DNA of 64,000 bases from DASVWZ01 sp963715675 (GTDB lineage Bacteria; Acidobacteriota; Terriglobia; Terriglobales; Acidobacteriaceae), in contig OY970265.1 in NCBI GenBank assembly GCA_963715675.1, positions 1,054,001 to 1,118,000 on the forward strand. The letters run 5' to 3'. The position numbers were made by a program, and so were the translations under genes. Below are positions 8,403 through 18,800 of the stretch, in pieces. The stretch's first letter is position 1. Each line of letters starts with the position of its first letter. A model generated the notes under the pieces. The model made no database searches and was not told the DNA's origin. It was given only the letters and a program-made list of their open reading frames with translations.

Positions 8403-9852
8403 CCACTTTCTTCTCGGTGAAGAACTCGACCGCATCGCGGCCTTGCCCGTGCAGCACGCCGAAGAAGCTGTCCTTCCAGCCGCTGAACGGGAAATAGGCC
8501 ATGGGAGCGGCGACGCCGATGTTGATGCCAATATTCCCGGCGGGCGCCTCGTAGCGGAAGCGCCGGGCCGCCGCACCGCTGGAGGTGAATAGCGACGCCT
8601 GGTTGCCGTAGGCGCTGCGCTCCAGGACGGCGAGCGCTTCATTCATATTGCCGGCGGGGATCAGACTCAGCACCGGGCCAAAAATCTCTGTGTCGGCAAG
8701 ATCGCTGATCGCAGGCACATGGTCGAGAATGGTCGGTGTGATGAAGTTGCCCGTCTCGTAACTCGGAATCTTCGAATTCCTGCCGTCGAGAATGACTTTC
8801 GCTCCCTGCGTTTCGCCGGTGGCGATCAGCGACTCGATGCGCGACTTGCTCTGCGGTGAAATGACCGGCCCCATCTGCACCCCTTCTTCCAGGCCATAGC
8901 CCACTTTCAGCCTAGAGGCAGCGTCGAAGATGGCGTCGCGGAATGTCCTATGGGCGTCCGCCACCGTGACAGCGACGGAAACAGCCAGGCACCGCTGCCC
9001 CGCGCATCCGAAGGCGCTGTCCGCGATAATCTGCGCAGCCATGCTCATCTCCGCGTCGGGCAGAACGATGACATGGTTCTTGGCGCCGCCCTGGCATTGT
9101 GCTCGCTTGCCGTTCGCTCCGGCGCGCGCGTAAACGTGCCGCGCCACAGGAGTGGAACCGACAAAGCTGATGGCGCGAACCTTGGAATGGTCGAGCAACG
9201 CGTTGACAACCGCCTTGCCGCCGTTAACCAGATTGACCACGCCCTTGGGCAGTCCGGTTTGGTCGATCAACTCGAAGGCGCGGTGCATGGTGAGCGGCAC
9301 GCGTTCCGAGGGTTTCAGGATGAAGGTATTGCCGCAGGCAATCGCATACGGCAGAAACCAGAAGGGAATCATCCCGGGGAAGTTGAAAGGAGTAATGGCC
9401 GCGACCACACCCAGGGGCTGGCGGATCATGGTCTCGTCGATGCCGCGGGCAACATCTTCCAGGTTGTACCCCTGCATCATCATGGGAACTCCGCAGGCGA
9501 CTTCCACGTTCTCAATGGCGCGGCGCAACTCGGCTTTGGCTTCGACCAGAGTCTTCCCGTTTTCGCAGGTAATGATGCGGCCGAGTTCGTCGAGATGGTC
9601 CTCAAGGAGTTGCTTCAGCTTGAACAACGGCTGGATGCGGTCCTCGGGCGGAGTCCGTCGCCATTCGGGATAGGCAGCCGCAGCGGCTTCCACGGCCGCG
9701 TTGACTTCGGATGCATCAGAGAAAGGAACTTGGGCAAGGACCTTGCCAGTGGCCGGGTTGGTGACTTCAGTCAACTCGGTAGAGCGCGATTCAATCCACT
9801 GGCCGTTAATGTAGTTGGGAACACTGGCGATGGGTGGCGCGGCTGCTGGCAT
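8362..9852 (-). CDS. mmsA: Methylmalonate/malonate-semialdehyde dehydrogenase (CoA-acylating)
   Basis: The 496-residue length and diagnostic stretches fit the MmsA/IolA branch of the aldehyde dehydrogenase superfamily: ITPFNFPGMIPFWF, FILKPSERVP, FVGSTPVA, CQGGAKNH and the catalytic cysteine in GCAGQRCLA. The family oxidises malonate or methylmalonate semialdehyde to acetyl- or propionyl-CoA with NAD+ and CoA. Here it is the last gene of a minus-strand run with two class III aminotransferases and a second aldehyde dehydrogenase. A role downstream of beta-alanine (a polyamine breakdown product) transamination is therefore likely, though valine or inositol breakdown are the usual assignments elsewhere. 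Its 3' end overlaps the 3' end of the convergent GloVer gene. Confidence 0.9.
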   Translation of the reverse strand: MPAAAPPIASVPNYINGQWIESRSTELTEVTNPATGKVLAQVPFSDASEVNAAVEAAAAAYPEWRRTPPEDRIQPLFKLKQLLEDHLDELGRIITCENGKTLVEAKAELRRAIENVEVACGVPMMMQGYNLEDVARGIDETMIRQPLGVVAAITPFNFPGMIPFWFLPYAIACGNTFILKPSERVPLTMHRAFELIDQTGLPKGVVNLVNGGKAVVNALLDHSKVRAISFVGSTPVARHVYARAGANGKRAQCQGGAKNHVIVLPDAEMSMAAQIIADSAFGCAGQRCLAVSVAVTVADAHRTFRDAIFDAASRLKVGYGLEEGVQMGPVISPQSKSRIESLIATGETQGAKVILDGRNSKIPSYETGNFITPTILDHVPAISDLADTEIFGPVLSLIPAGNMNEALAVLERSAYGNQASLFTSSGAAARRFRYEAPAGNIGINIGVAAPMAYFPFSGWKDSFFGVLHGQGRDAVEFFTEKKVVIERWANEHSRKF

Positions 9853-9925
9853 TTTAGGAGACCCTCACTCATGGTGAAGAGTAAATTCAATAGATATTGC
9901 AAGCAAGATATTGCAAGCAACGTCT

Positions 9926-11281
9926 CTAGGGTACATGGATGTCGTGCTCTTGGCACACGCTCCGTAACGCGGCTTCCAGTACATCCAGGCCTTCGTCCAT
10001 CTGCTCGGCGGTCACGACCAACGGCACTAGGACCCGGATCACGTTGGAATAAGAGCCGGCGGTTACGGTGATCAGTCCGTGCTCATAGCAGTATTGCGTA
10101 ATCTGCTTGGTCTCCTCGGCGGCTGGTTCACGGCCGTCGCGAGACTTTACCATCTCAATCGCCTGCATGCCGCCCAAACCGCGGACGTCACCTACGATGG
10201 GCCAGCGCTTCTGCCAATCCCTGGCGCGTTTCTGAAAATGACGCCCCAGTTCATTGGAGCGCTCGAACAGGTTCTCGCTCTCGAACAGGTCGAGCACTGC
10301 CAATGCCGCGGCACAGGAAAGCGGGTTGCCGGCAAACGTGCCGCCGAGGCCGCCGGGTGCAGGGGCATCCATGATTTCGGCCCGGCCGGTGATGGCCGCC
10401 AGGGGCAAGCCGCCGCCCATGGATTTTGCAGAAACGAGGATGTCCGGCTCGATGCGGTAGTGTTCGCTGGCAAACAGTTTGCCGGTGCGTCCGAAGCCGC
10501 TCTGTACCTCGTCCGCAATGAACAGGACTCCGTGCTTGCGGCAAATCTCCATTAACACGGGGAAGAACTCCGGCGGCGGAGCGACGAATCCCCCCTCACC
10601 CAGCACCGGCTCGGCAATCACCGCCGCAACATCCTCCGATGCCACCACGCGCTTGAAGGTGTCTTCCAAGTGGCGCGCGCAATACACATCGCAGGAGGGG
10701 TACTGCAACGAATACGAACAGCGATAGCAATAGGCATACGGAATGCGATAGACGTCCCCCGGAAAGGGAGCAAACCCAGCTTTATAAGGATGAGTCTTGC
10801 TGGTGAGGGCCAAGGTCATCATGGTGCGGCCGTGGAACGCGTCTTCGAAGGCGATGATTCCCGGCCGCCCGGTGTGGGCGCGGGCGATCTTGACCGCGTT
10901 CTCCACGGCTTCGGCACCGGTGTTCACCAGCAAGGTTTTCTTGGGAAAATTGCCGGGAGTGAGCTGGTTCAGGCGTTCGGCGAGCCGGATGTAAAGCTCA
11001 TACGGCGTGACCTGCACGCAGGTGTGAAGAAATCGATCCAGTTGCCCGCGGATGGCCGAGGTAACGGTCTGGCGACGATGCCCGACGTTGGCGCAGCCGA
11101 TCCCGCCGGCAAAGTCAATGAAGCGGTTGCCGTCCACGTCTTCGATCCACGCGTCTTCCGCTTTCGCCACGTAGACCGGCGTACCCTGCGAAAGTCCGCG
11201 AGGGACGGAGGTGGAGCGGCGTTCCACTAATGCCTTGGATTTAGGACCCGGTATCGCGGTTCTCAGTTGAATGGTTGCCAT
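9926..11281 (-). CDS. gabT: Class III aminotransferase, 4-aminobutyrate aminotransferase-like
   Basis: This 451-residue PLP enzyme has NTGAEAVENAVKIAR, EDAFHGRTMM, IADEVQSGFGRTGKLFA and the PLP lysine in VSAKSMGGGLPLAAI. The spacing and the GFGRTG stretch fit GabT-type enzymes that move the amino group of GABA, putrescine-derived or other omega-amino acids to 2-oxoglutarate. It sits between two aldehyde dehydrogenase genes, 75 and 73 bases away on the same strand, which supports transamination followed by oxidation of the resulting semialdehyde. A beta-alanine:pyruvate or putrescine aminotransferase cannot be excluded; the class is certain, the substrate inferred. Confidence 0.85.
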   Translation of the reverse strand: MATIQLRTAIPGPKSKALVERRSTSVPRGLSQGTPVYVAKAEDAWIEDVDGNRFIDFAGGIGCANVGHRRQTVTSAIRGQLDRFLHTCVQVTPYELYIRLAERLNQLTPGNFPKKTLLVNTGAEAVENAVKIARAHTGRPGIIAFEDAFHGRTMMTLALTSKTHPYKAGFAPFPGDVYRIPYAYCYRCSYSLQYPSCDVYCARHLEDTFKRVVASEDVAAVIAEPVLGEGGFVAPPPEFFPVLMEICRKHGVLFIADEVQSGFGRTGKLFASEHYRIEPDILVSAKSMGGGLPLAAITGRAEIMDAPAPGGLGGTFAGNPLSCAAALAVLDLFESENLFERSNELGRHFQKRARDWQKRWPIVGDVRGLGGMQAIEMVKSRDGREPAAEETKQITQYCYEHGLITVTAGSYSNVIRVLVPLVVTAEQMDEGLDVLEAALRSVCQEHDIHVP

Positions 11282-11356
11282 GAAGTACAGTTCCCAGTTG
11301 TCGGTTACAGTTCTTGCGCTACTCGGTAGCGGGTGCTCGCTGCCAGCTAATGACTT

Positions 11357-12838
11357 TCAGTACCAACCAATCGGTGCTTCGTTCAGGTTGATAAACACTT
11401 GCTTGGTCTCCAGATATTCTTCGATGCCCCAAGGGCCGAGTTCCCGTCCGAATCCGGATTGCTTGTAGCCGCCCCAAGGGGCTTCCACGTAGGTGGGCTG
11501 CATGTGGTTGACCCAGACGATTCCGGCACGCAGCGCCTTGACGGTACGGAAAGCTTTGAAGATGTCGCGGGTCCAGACGGCTGCGGCCAAGCCGTAAGGT
11601 GAATCGTTGGCGATTTTGATGGCGTCTTTTTCATCCTTGAATGGAATGACCGTGGCGACCGGACCGAAGATTTCCTCGCGGGCGATGCGGGCGCTGTTGT
11701 CCACTTCATAGAAAATGGTGGGCTCGAGGTAGAAACCTTTGGCAAACTGTTTCGCGCGCCCTCCGCCAGTAGCGATCCTGGCTTCTTTCTTGCCAATTTC
11801 CTGATAGGAGCGGATGCGGTCGTATTGTTCCTTGCTGACCACCGGGCCCATCTTGGTGTCACGGTCGAGAGGTGCGCCCAGCTTGATCTTTTTCGACTTC
11901 TCCACCATGGCGTCGACAAACTTCCTGTAAATGGGCTTCTGAACCAGAATGCGGCTGCCCGCGGAGCACACCTCACCCTGGTTGATGAAAACGCCAAACA
12001 GGGCGCCGTCGATGGCAGCTTCAAAGTCGGCGTCGGCGAAGAAGATGTTAGGAGACTTTCCGCCCAGTTCGAGAGTGACGCGCTTCACCGTGTCGGCAGC
12101 TTCCTTGACGATGATCTTGCCGACAGCGGCACTGCCGGTGAACGCAATTTTGTTCACATCCGGATGCTTGACCAGCGGCGATCCGCAGGTCTCGCCGAAG
12201 CCGGTGATCACGTTGACCACTCCGGGTGGAAGTCCGACATCCGAGAACCAGTTCGCCATCTCCAAGGCGGTGAGCGGCGTCTGCTCGGCAGGTTTGAGAA
12301 TGCAGGTGCAGCCCGCGGCCAGTGCAGGGGCCAATTTCCACGCCGCCATCAGAAGCGGATAGTTCCACGGAATGATCTGCCCGGCCACGCCGATGGGTTC
12401 CTTCATGGTGAGGCTGACGGCATTATCCGGCACGGGATTCACGAATCCAAGAATCTTGGTGGCGAGGCCGCCATAGTACTCGAAGCAAGTTGCGGTGTCG
12501 TTGATATCAAACTCCGCCTCCACGATCGGCTTGCCGGAGTTGCGGGCCTCAAGTTCGGCAAGCATGGCGGCGTTCTGGCGGATTTTCCCGGCCAAGCGGA
12601 AAAGAACGCGCCCTCGCTCCTGGGCGGTCGTGGACGCCCAAAGGCCATCTTCAAACGCTGCCTTCGCGGCCTCGACGGCGCGATCCACGTCGCCGGCATT
12701 TGCATCGGGAACCTGAGCAATGACGGTTTCGGTGGACGGATCGTAAACTGGGAAATGTTTTTTCGACTTACTGTCGACCCATTCGCCGTTCACATACATC
12801 GGATAAGTCTTTATTTCGGTCTTCACTCCGCCGGGCAT
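11357..12838 (-). CDS. NAD(P)+-dependent aldehyde dehydrogenase (aminobutyraldehyde / betaine-aldehyde type)
   Basis: The 493-residue product is a standard ALDH: GQIIPWNYPLLMAAWK, LKPAEQTPL, FTGSAAVGK, the general base in VTLELGGKSPNI and the nucleophile in NQGEVCSAGSR. Among ALDHs the NYPLLMA and GEVCSAGSR variants match gamma-aminobutyraldehyde or betaine-aldehyde type enzymes. A clear AGGAGAG ribosome site precedes the ATG. Its place between an APC permease and a GABA-type aminotransferase, opposite a putrescine-type ABC transporter, suggests it oxidises the aminoaldehyde or semialdehyde produced from polyamines. The exact aldehyde is inferred from context only. Confidence 0.85.
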   Translation of the reverse strand: MPGGVKTEIKTYPMYVNGEWVDSKSKKHFPVYDPSTETVIAQVPDANAGDVDRAVEAAKAAFEDGLWASTTAQERGRVLFRLAGKIRQNAAMLAELEARNSGKPIVEAEFDINDTATCFEYYGGLATKILGFVNPVPDNAVSLTMKEPIGVAGQIIPWNYPLLMAAWKLAPALAAGCTCILKPAEQTPLTALEMANWFSDVGLPPGVVNVITGFGETCGSPLVKHPDVNKIAFTGSAAVGKIIVKEAADTVKRVTLELGGKSPNIFFADADFEAAIDGALFGVFINQGEVCSAGSRILVQKPIYRKFVDAMVEKSKKIKLGAPLDRDTKMGPVVSKEQYDRIRSYQEIGKKEARIATGGGRAKQFAKGFYLEPTIFYEVDNSARIAREEIFGPVATVIPFKDEKDAIKIANDSPYGLAAAVWTRDIFKAFRTVKALRAGIVWVNHMQPTYVEAPWGGYKQSGFGRELGPWGIEEYLETKQVFINLNEAPIGWY

Positions 12839-12860
12839 AAATCTCTCCTGAACCTCGATT

Positions 12861-12901
12861 GGTCGAGCTGGGCTCGACCGGACGGACGAGGGCGTCCGTC
12901 C
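12861..12901. repeat. Twin hairpins in the permease-dehydrogenase gap
   Basis: Two perfect inverted repeats lie back to back: GGTCGAGC / GCTCGACC (12861-12868, 12872-12879) with a 3-base loop, and GGACGGACG / CGTCCGTCC (12880-12888, 12893-12901) with a 4-base loop. The second ends next to the permease stop codon. They resemble REP-type intergenic elements and may attenuate or stabilise the operon mRNA. Confidence 0.6.
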
Positions 12902-14350
12902 CTATGGGTTTGCGACCACGACGCGATGCATCTTTCGTTGTCCGTAGACAAAGAAAAAAAACGCGGCCAGCGCCAGAAAAAAGAGCGTGAGCCCAATCAT
13001 GGTGATTTCGTAACGCCAGATCGACGTAATCTGTTTTGCCGGAGAAAACGCGAGCACGATGCCGAGCGTGGTTGTCAGAATGCCGCTGGCCCCGGAAAGG
13101 ATCAGCACTCCCTTGCCGTAACGGCCCTTTGGTTGCGCTTCGCGAATCGCAAATGTCAGCAAGGCGGCGAACACATAGACAAACGGCACCAACTGCAGCA
13201 CCACGGCCAAGGAGAGCATGGTCTGAAACGCTTCCTGAACTCCGCCCGACGCAGCGAAGTTAAGGATGCAGAGCACCAGCGACACCACCCACTGCACGAT
13301 CAGCGCGGCGTACGGCGTGGCGTATTTCGGATGCACCTTGCCCAGCCACGCCGGCATATAGGAATCGAGGCCAGCGACAAATGGAATCCGAGCTGAGCCG
13401 CCCATCCAGGCCGAACCGATTCCCGCGATCGACAGGCTGAGCATAAGTGCAAACGGAACGACGATCCAACCGACGCCGACTTTCGACGCCAAGTGACTCA
13501 CCGCCTGCACGATGCCCTGCAGCACGTTGATATCGTTCTTTCCAACGGCCACCAGCAGGGTGAGCGTGGCGCCAATATAGAGTAACCCCGAAAGCACACC
13601 GCCCCAGGCGACCGCGGTGGGTAAATCGCGTTTGGGATCACGGATTTCGTCGCCCATCACCGAAGCCAGTTCCAGTCCAACCAAACCGAAACAAATTACT
13701 CCGAAGGAGTTCAGAACGAATCGGGGATTGGCGGGAATGCGGAAGTCGGCGGCAGTAACGGTCGTGCCGTACCGCGCAACAATCACGAGGCCCAGGCCAA
13801 TCAGGGTGGCGGCGGCGATTGCGGTTCCAATGGCGCCCAGATTGTTGAGCCACTTTCCGACGCTGAGACCGACGATATTCAAGACGGTCAGCAGACTGAG
13901 CAAAACGATCGAGGCGCAGAGAGCGAAGGCCTTGTTGTCCGCCAGTCCCTGATGCCGGGCGCCCAGAACATACACTGAGACGCCGACGAAGTACAGCATG
14001 ACGGTTGGCACGTAGAGCATGTTGTTGGTCCAGTAGCACCACCCGGACAGGAACCCGTGAAAGTCGCCAAAGACTTCCTTCGCCCAGAGGTAGACGCCGC
14101 CTTCTCCGGGATAGCGATGCGCCAGTTCGATCACGGCGATCCCTTGCGGCCAGAAAAACAGCAGCAAGGAGATGATCCACAACCAGACCGTGACACCGCC
14201 GTTGGCGGCGATGGAAGGCACGACATTCAAGTTGAAAACAGCGACCACGAAAAGCAGCACCAGATCCCGGCGTCCGAGGACGCGCTTCAGGTGCGGCTGG
14301 TTGTGGTCGTGGTCAGGCATGAGAATGGGATCAGCGGGTGATCGGATCAT
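12902..14350 (-). CDS. APC-family amino acid/polyamine permease
   Basis: A 482-residue membrane protein with about twelve hydrophobic segments. The first (VLLFVVAVFNLNVVPSIAA) and the following HRYPGEGGVYLW motif are typical of the amino acid-polyamine-organocation superfamily. An alternative ATG at 14320 (MPDHDHNQPH) gives a more usual short N-terminus; neither start has a convincing ribosome site. It lies within the minus-strand run of aminotransferase and dehydrogenase genes, so uptake of an amine or omega-amino acid such as GABA or putrescine is likely. Substrate specificity cannot be read from sequence. Confidence 0.85.
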   Translation of the reverse strand: MIRSPADPILMPDHDHNQPHLKRVLGRRDLVLLFVVAVFNLNVVPSIAANGGVTVWLWIISLLLFFWPQGIAVIELAHRYPGEGGVYLWAKEVFGDFHGFLSGWCYWTNNMLYVPTVMLYFVGVSVYVLGARHQGLADNKAFALCASIVLLSLLTVLNIVGLSVGKWLNNLGAIGTAIAAATLIGLGLVIVARYGTTVTAADFRIPANPRFVLNSFGVICFGLVGLELASVMGDEIRDPKRDLPTAVAWGGVLSGLLYIGATLTLLVAVGKNDINVLQGIVQAVSHLASKVGVGWIVVPFALMLSLSIAGIGSAWMGGSARIPFVAGLDSYMPAWLGKVHPKYATPYAALIVQWVVSLVLCILNFAASGGVQEAFQTMLSLAVVLQLVPFVYVFAALLTFAIREAQPKGRYGKGVLILSGASGILTTTLGIVLAFSPAKQITSIWRYEITMIGLTLFFLALAAFFFFVYGQRKMHRVVVANP

Positions 14351-14414
14351 CTGATCATGGAGATTTGGTTTCGCAAATGACCCGATGGCCAGATGGCCCG
14401 ATCCCCCGATTCTG
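14321..14414. repeat. CCGATG/CATCGG-type intergenic repeat
   Basis: The gap between permease and aminotransferase holds degenerate copies of a GATCxxCCGATG word in both orientations (for example GGGTGATCGGATCATCTGATCATGG and GACCCGATGGCC...GGCCCGATC). A related stretch is found at 47090-47186. It partly overlaps the 5' end of the permease reading frame if the longer start is used. Confidence 0.5.
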
Positions 14415-15788
14415 TCAGTGGGTCACCACTTCCGCCGTGCGTTCCTGTTGCGCCCTGGCCAGGGCAGGCGCGATGTCTTCAAACGCCGCAATGTGCTGGT
14501 CGATGTCGGCTTCCGTGTGCTGGACGGAAATGGTCCACTGCTCATCCCACCAGTAAGGTTGGGCCATGACGCCGCGATTGACCATGCCGAACCAGTAATG
14601 CCGCCAGAGGTCGGTATCGATGGTCACCCAGTCGCGGTAGTTGAGGACCTCGTTGGGATACAGCATCAGCGCACCATTGGCGCCGGCGCTCGCGATATAA
14701 GCCTGCAATCCCACTTTGGCAAGCGTCTTGCGGTATCCGTCCACCAGTTTCCTGCTCAGTTTGTCGATGTGCGCATAATTCTCGCGGGTCAGCACTTCGC
14801 GAAAGGTAGCCAGCCCGGCCGCCATCGAAACCGGATTCGTGTTGTAGGTCCCGCCGTGAAATACCTTGTGCTGGGAAATCAGATCCATTACCGATTTGTG
14901 AGTGCCGAAGGCCGCCAGGGGCAGGCCACCTCCGATGGACTTGGCCAGGCAAATCATGTCGGGCTTGACGCCGAAATATTCCGATGCGCCACCCCAACCC
15001 AGTTTTGCGCCCGTCTTCACTTCATCGAATATCAGCAGCGCGCCGTTCCGGGTGCAGATTTCGCGCAGCCCTTCCAGAAATCCTTTTTGCGGAATGCACA
15101 GGCCGACGTTCATCATGATGGGTTCCAGAATGATGGCCGCAATCTGACCTGGATTTTGTTTGAAGCGCAATTCCACGGTGTTGAGATCGTTGAATGTGGC
15201 GACGGCAACGTTACCGATCGACGCCTTGGGTACGCCTTGACCGCCGGGGACTGGAACGGGGTCGTGGATGTCGCCGAATTCCGGGGCATGCGGTTTTACG
15301 CTGACCAGCGCAGCATCGTGCAGACCGTGATATCCGCCTTCGAACTTGATGATCTTGTCGCGCCCGGTTGCTGCCCGCGCCAGGCGAACCGCGTGCATGG
15401 TGGCTTCGGTGCCGCTGTTGCCGAAGCGGCACATCTCCATGGGAAAACGCTCGCAAATCACTTCCGCCAACTCCCACTCCATGTCGTGAGGCATCCCGAA
15501 CATGGTGCCGGTGCTGAGGCGTTTTTCGACTGCCTTCATTACGGCCGGATGGCAATGGCCGGCCATCAGGGCGCCGAAGCACAGGTTGTGATCGATGTAA
15601 TCGTTGCCATCCAGGTCGCGAAAGTGCGATCCCTGGCCTTCTTTCACGAAGATCGGATAGGGATCATAAGCGCGGTAGTTGCTGGCCACGCCGAGAGGAA
15701 TGCGCTTGAGATTGCGTTGGTGCGATGTGGCGGATTTCGGCGTACGGCGCTCGAAGGTCGCCAGTTCCTTTTGCAATTCGGGATACAT
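14415..15788 (-). CDS. Class III aminotransferase, glutamate-1-semialdehyde aminomutase-like
   Basis: This 457-residue PLP enzyme has FGNSGTEATMHAVRLAR, FEGGYHGLHD, LIFDEVKTG and the PLP lysine in LAKSIGGGLPLAAFG. The features resemble the GSA-aminomutase branch of class III aminotransferases. The long N-terminus (about 45 residues before the fold) and the catabolic neighbourhood argue against HemL itself. TGGAG 7 bases before the ATG is a fair ribosome site. It is the second gene of the minus-strand arm, between a TonB receptor and an APC permease. It probably transaminates a diamine or omega-amino acid; the substrate is not determined. Confidence 0.8.
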   Translation of the reverse strand: MYPELQKELATFERRTPKSATSHQRNLKRIPLGVASNYRAYDPYPIFVKEGQGSHFRDLDGNDYIDHNLCFGALMAGHCHPAVMKAVEKRLSTGTMFGMPHDMEWELAEVICERFPMEMCRFGNSGTEATMHAVRLARAATGRDKIIKFEGGYHGLHDAALVSVKPHAPEFGDIHDPVPVPGGQGVPKASIGNVAVATFNDLNTVELRFKQNPGQIAAIILEPIMMNVGLCIPQKGFLEGLREICTRNGALLIFDEVKTGAKLGWGGASEYFGVKPDMICLAKSIGGGLPLAAFGTHKSVMDLISQHKVFHGGTYNTNPVSMAAGLATFREVLTRENYAHIDKLSRKLVDGYRKTLAKVGLQAYIASAGANGALMLYPNEVLNYRDWVTIDTDLWRHYWFGMVNRGVMAQPYWWDEQWTISVQHTEADIDQHIAAFEDIAPALARAQQERTAEVVTH

Positions 15789-15867
15789 CGTGGTCTCCAG
15801 AAAACTCAGGCCGGCTGTGCGGCCATTAGATTGTGCCCGGGCAGCGTATGCCGCCCGGGACTTCGGG

Positions 15868-18800
15868 CTAGAAATAGAATTTTAAAGCAAACTGCACCAG
15901 ACGGGGATCGCGAGCCTCCAACACCTGGCCAAACGTCGAGTCTGAGAAATTTCCGTCCGGACTGACAAACTGCGTCTTGTTGAAGAGGTTGAAGATGTCC
16001 GTCCGGAACTGGAAGTACTTAGCTTCCGTCATTGTAATCCTCTTCGAAAACGTGATGTCCCACTGGTTCTCGCCCGGACCGCAGCATATGGAACGCGGAG
16101 TTGTTGCAAAGGTACCCAGCGCGGGATCATTGAACTGAGCCGGGTTGAGATAATAATGTCCCGGTTGGCTGTTGATGGTTTGCAGGGTTTTCGGGTTCTG
16201 AATCTGCAAGGTTCCGGAGAGCTGCGGCGCGCCAGTACCGAAAAAGAAAAAACTGTTGATCAATTCATTGTCGTTCTGTGTCTGCAGACGAATGGGGAAC
16301 CCGCTCTGGAACTGGGTGATTCCAGACACCGACCAGTCATCCAGCAGCCGGCCCTTGAAGCCTTTATAACGCGGCACCGGCAATTCCCAATAATAGTTGA
16401 TCACGAAGCGCTGAGCCGAGTTGAACAGAGAGAGCGCACGGCTGGCGCGGAAGTTGAACGGATTCAGCGTCTCTTCAAAACTGGAGGCCTGATCCAGCGA
16501 CTTGCTGAAGGTGTAGGCAGCCTGCAATTGCAAGCCGTGGGAAAAATGCTTTTCCAGCATGGTCTGCAAGGAGTTGTAGGCGGAGTTGGCAATGGTGTCT
16601 TCCGCAAAAATATTGGTGAACACCGGTACGCCATCGGTGGGACAGTTGGCGCCGGTGAGCGGGTTGCAATTGGGTGAGGAGTAGGGGCGAAGACCAACGA
16701 AATGCAGTGTCTGTCCGCTGCCTTGAATGGCCTGCCCATTGGGCAGCACAAACTGCATTCCAGCAGGCACGACGACGTTGTAGGGGGCATCCTCGGCCAA
16801 GGGGCCGCAATTCACCTGATCCCCGAATCCATCCGTGACGTCTGCCGGATTGACGGCCGCGATCGCCATGATGTCCAGACAGGTTTTCGGATTCGATGGG
16901 TTGATGTCGTGCGAGGCCAGCAGGCGGTGGCCCTGAGAACCGACATAGTTGATCTGCCAGACCATATCCTTGGCCAGTTGCCTCTGAAGACTCAAGTTGT
17001 ATTGCACGGTGTACTGGGTCCGCAGATGTGGCTGGAAGTCGCCGTACAGCAAGATGGGACGGTAGTTCGTCCACCCCGGATCCTGTCCGCGCGGCGGAGC
17101 CAGAATTCCGTTGAACCCGTTCGGGGTGACCGTTCCGGCCTGGCTTACGAAGGGTGTATTAAACAGAGTCGCCGAAAGCCCCGGACTGCTGCCGAAAGGA
17201 GGCTCGGCGCTAAATTGTGCCAGCACCAACTGCTCGATGGGGTTGTAGAACATGCCCCAGCCGGTGCGGATACTGGTCTTGCCGTTGTTTCCAAAAACCT
17301 TGCCGAGAAGGCCACCATTGAAGTTGGGACTGTAGGCCAGACCGACGCGCGGCGCAAAGGCTTTGTAATAGGTTGAGGTCAAACCGGGTTGAACGCCTGG
17401 ATCCCCGGGCACAACCAGGCCAGTGGGACAGTCCGCCAGAGGCGTATTGCTGCACGGATAGACCTGGCTGGTTTGCCCCGGGCGGAAGCTTTGCACGCGT
17501 CCACCGATGTCGGTCAGCGGAGTATCGAGTTCCCAGCGCAGGCCGTAGTTCAAGGTCAGGTTCGGCTTCATCTTCCAACTGTCCTGGGCGAACAGATAGA
17601 GGCCGGTGTCACGAACATCTTCTCTCTGCGCCGAACCTTGCGAATAGGTATCGGGGAGGCCCAGCAGGTATCCGGGGTAATTGTCGTCGAAGCTAACCGC
17701 ATTGGGACCGCTGCTGTCGAAGGTGAACCATCCATTCACATTGAAGTACAGGATTTGGTCAAAGCGATTGCGGCGCACGTCAGCGCCAAACTTCATGGTG
17801 TGATTGCCCTTGATCCAGCTCAAGCTGTCGGTCCATTGAAAGGTGTTGCCGATCTGGGGAAGTTCGCCCTCCCAGCCATTGCCAATATTGAAGCCTCCCG
17901 AAACCTCGATAAAGGGCAAACCGGTGTGGTCGGACGGCAAGCCGGGTGTAATGCCGTATTTGGGGTTACTGCCCAGGCCGGCGGAGGTGAATGCCGATGA
18001 ATCCGACTTCCCTGTGAAGCAGTAAGCCGAGGCCGCCCCCGTGCAGAAACCGCTCACGGGGCCAGTCTCCTGCGGATGCTGGAAGGTTGCCTGCGCTTCC
18101 CGCATGTAGGTGAAGTGGAACTCATTGACCATGGAGTTGCTGATGGTCCAGGTGTGGCTGGGATTCCATTGCTGGAAACGCTGTCCGACGATCGCACCGT
18201 ATCCGGGAATGTTGGCGCCGGAATTCTGGAAGCTATAGAAAGGTTGAAGCAGGGAATCGTTGGTGAAGTAGTAGTAAACGCTCAGGTTCTGGTGGTCGTT
18301 GATCCTGTGGTCCACCCGAACGGTAAACTGGTCCTGGGTGTCGGACTGGGTAGGCACGGACTGAAACATGCCGTTGGGTCCGGCCGGGGGAACATACTGT
18401 AGCAGGTTCACCGCGACGGGATCCATGCAGGATGTGGGGATCTGGTTGTTGGGGAAGATGGCGTTCCACGAGGCTCCCTGGACCGGCATTACCCCACCCT
18501 CCGTCTGGATGGCATGGGTGCAGCCCGATCGACCGTTGAGCACGTCCGCGACAAACTGGTTTGCGATACTGCCGCCAAAAGCACTCCCTGCGCTGAAATT
18601 TCCGGCGATTTCCTGAGGCGTGGGAACCGCCACGATTTGCCCCGAGATACCTTCGCGAACGCGGCGTCCCTCGTAGGAAGTGAAGAAAAAGGTCTTGTCC
18701 TTCTTTAGGGGTCCGCCAAAAGTACCGCCAAACTGGTTCTGATTGAACTGCGGCTTGACGGTATTGAAATACCCTTGCGCGTTGAGCACCTTGTTGCGAA

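Noticed and set aside
11825..13396. Long plus-strand open frame of 523 codons opposite aldehyde dehydrogenase and permease
   Set aside because: It is antisense to two clear genes; long shadow frames are expected in GC-rich coding DNA, and its protein shows no domain.
14385..15965. Long plus-strand open frame of 526 codons opposite the aminotransferase gene
   Set aside because: Same reason: it mirrors a well-supported minus-strand gene, with His/Gln/Arg-rich non-domain sequence.
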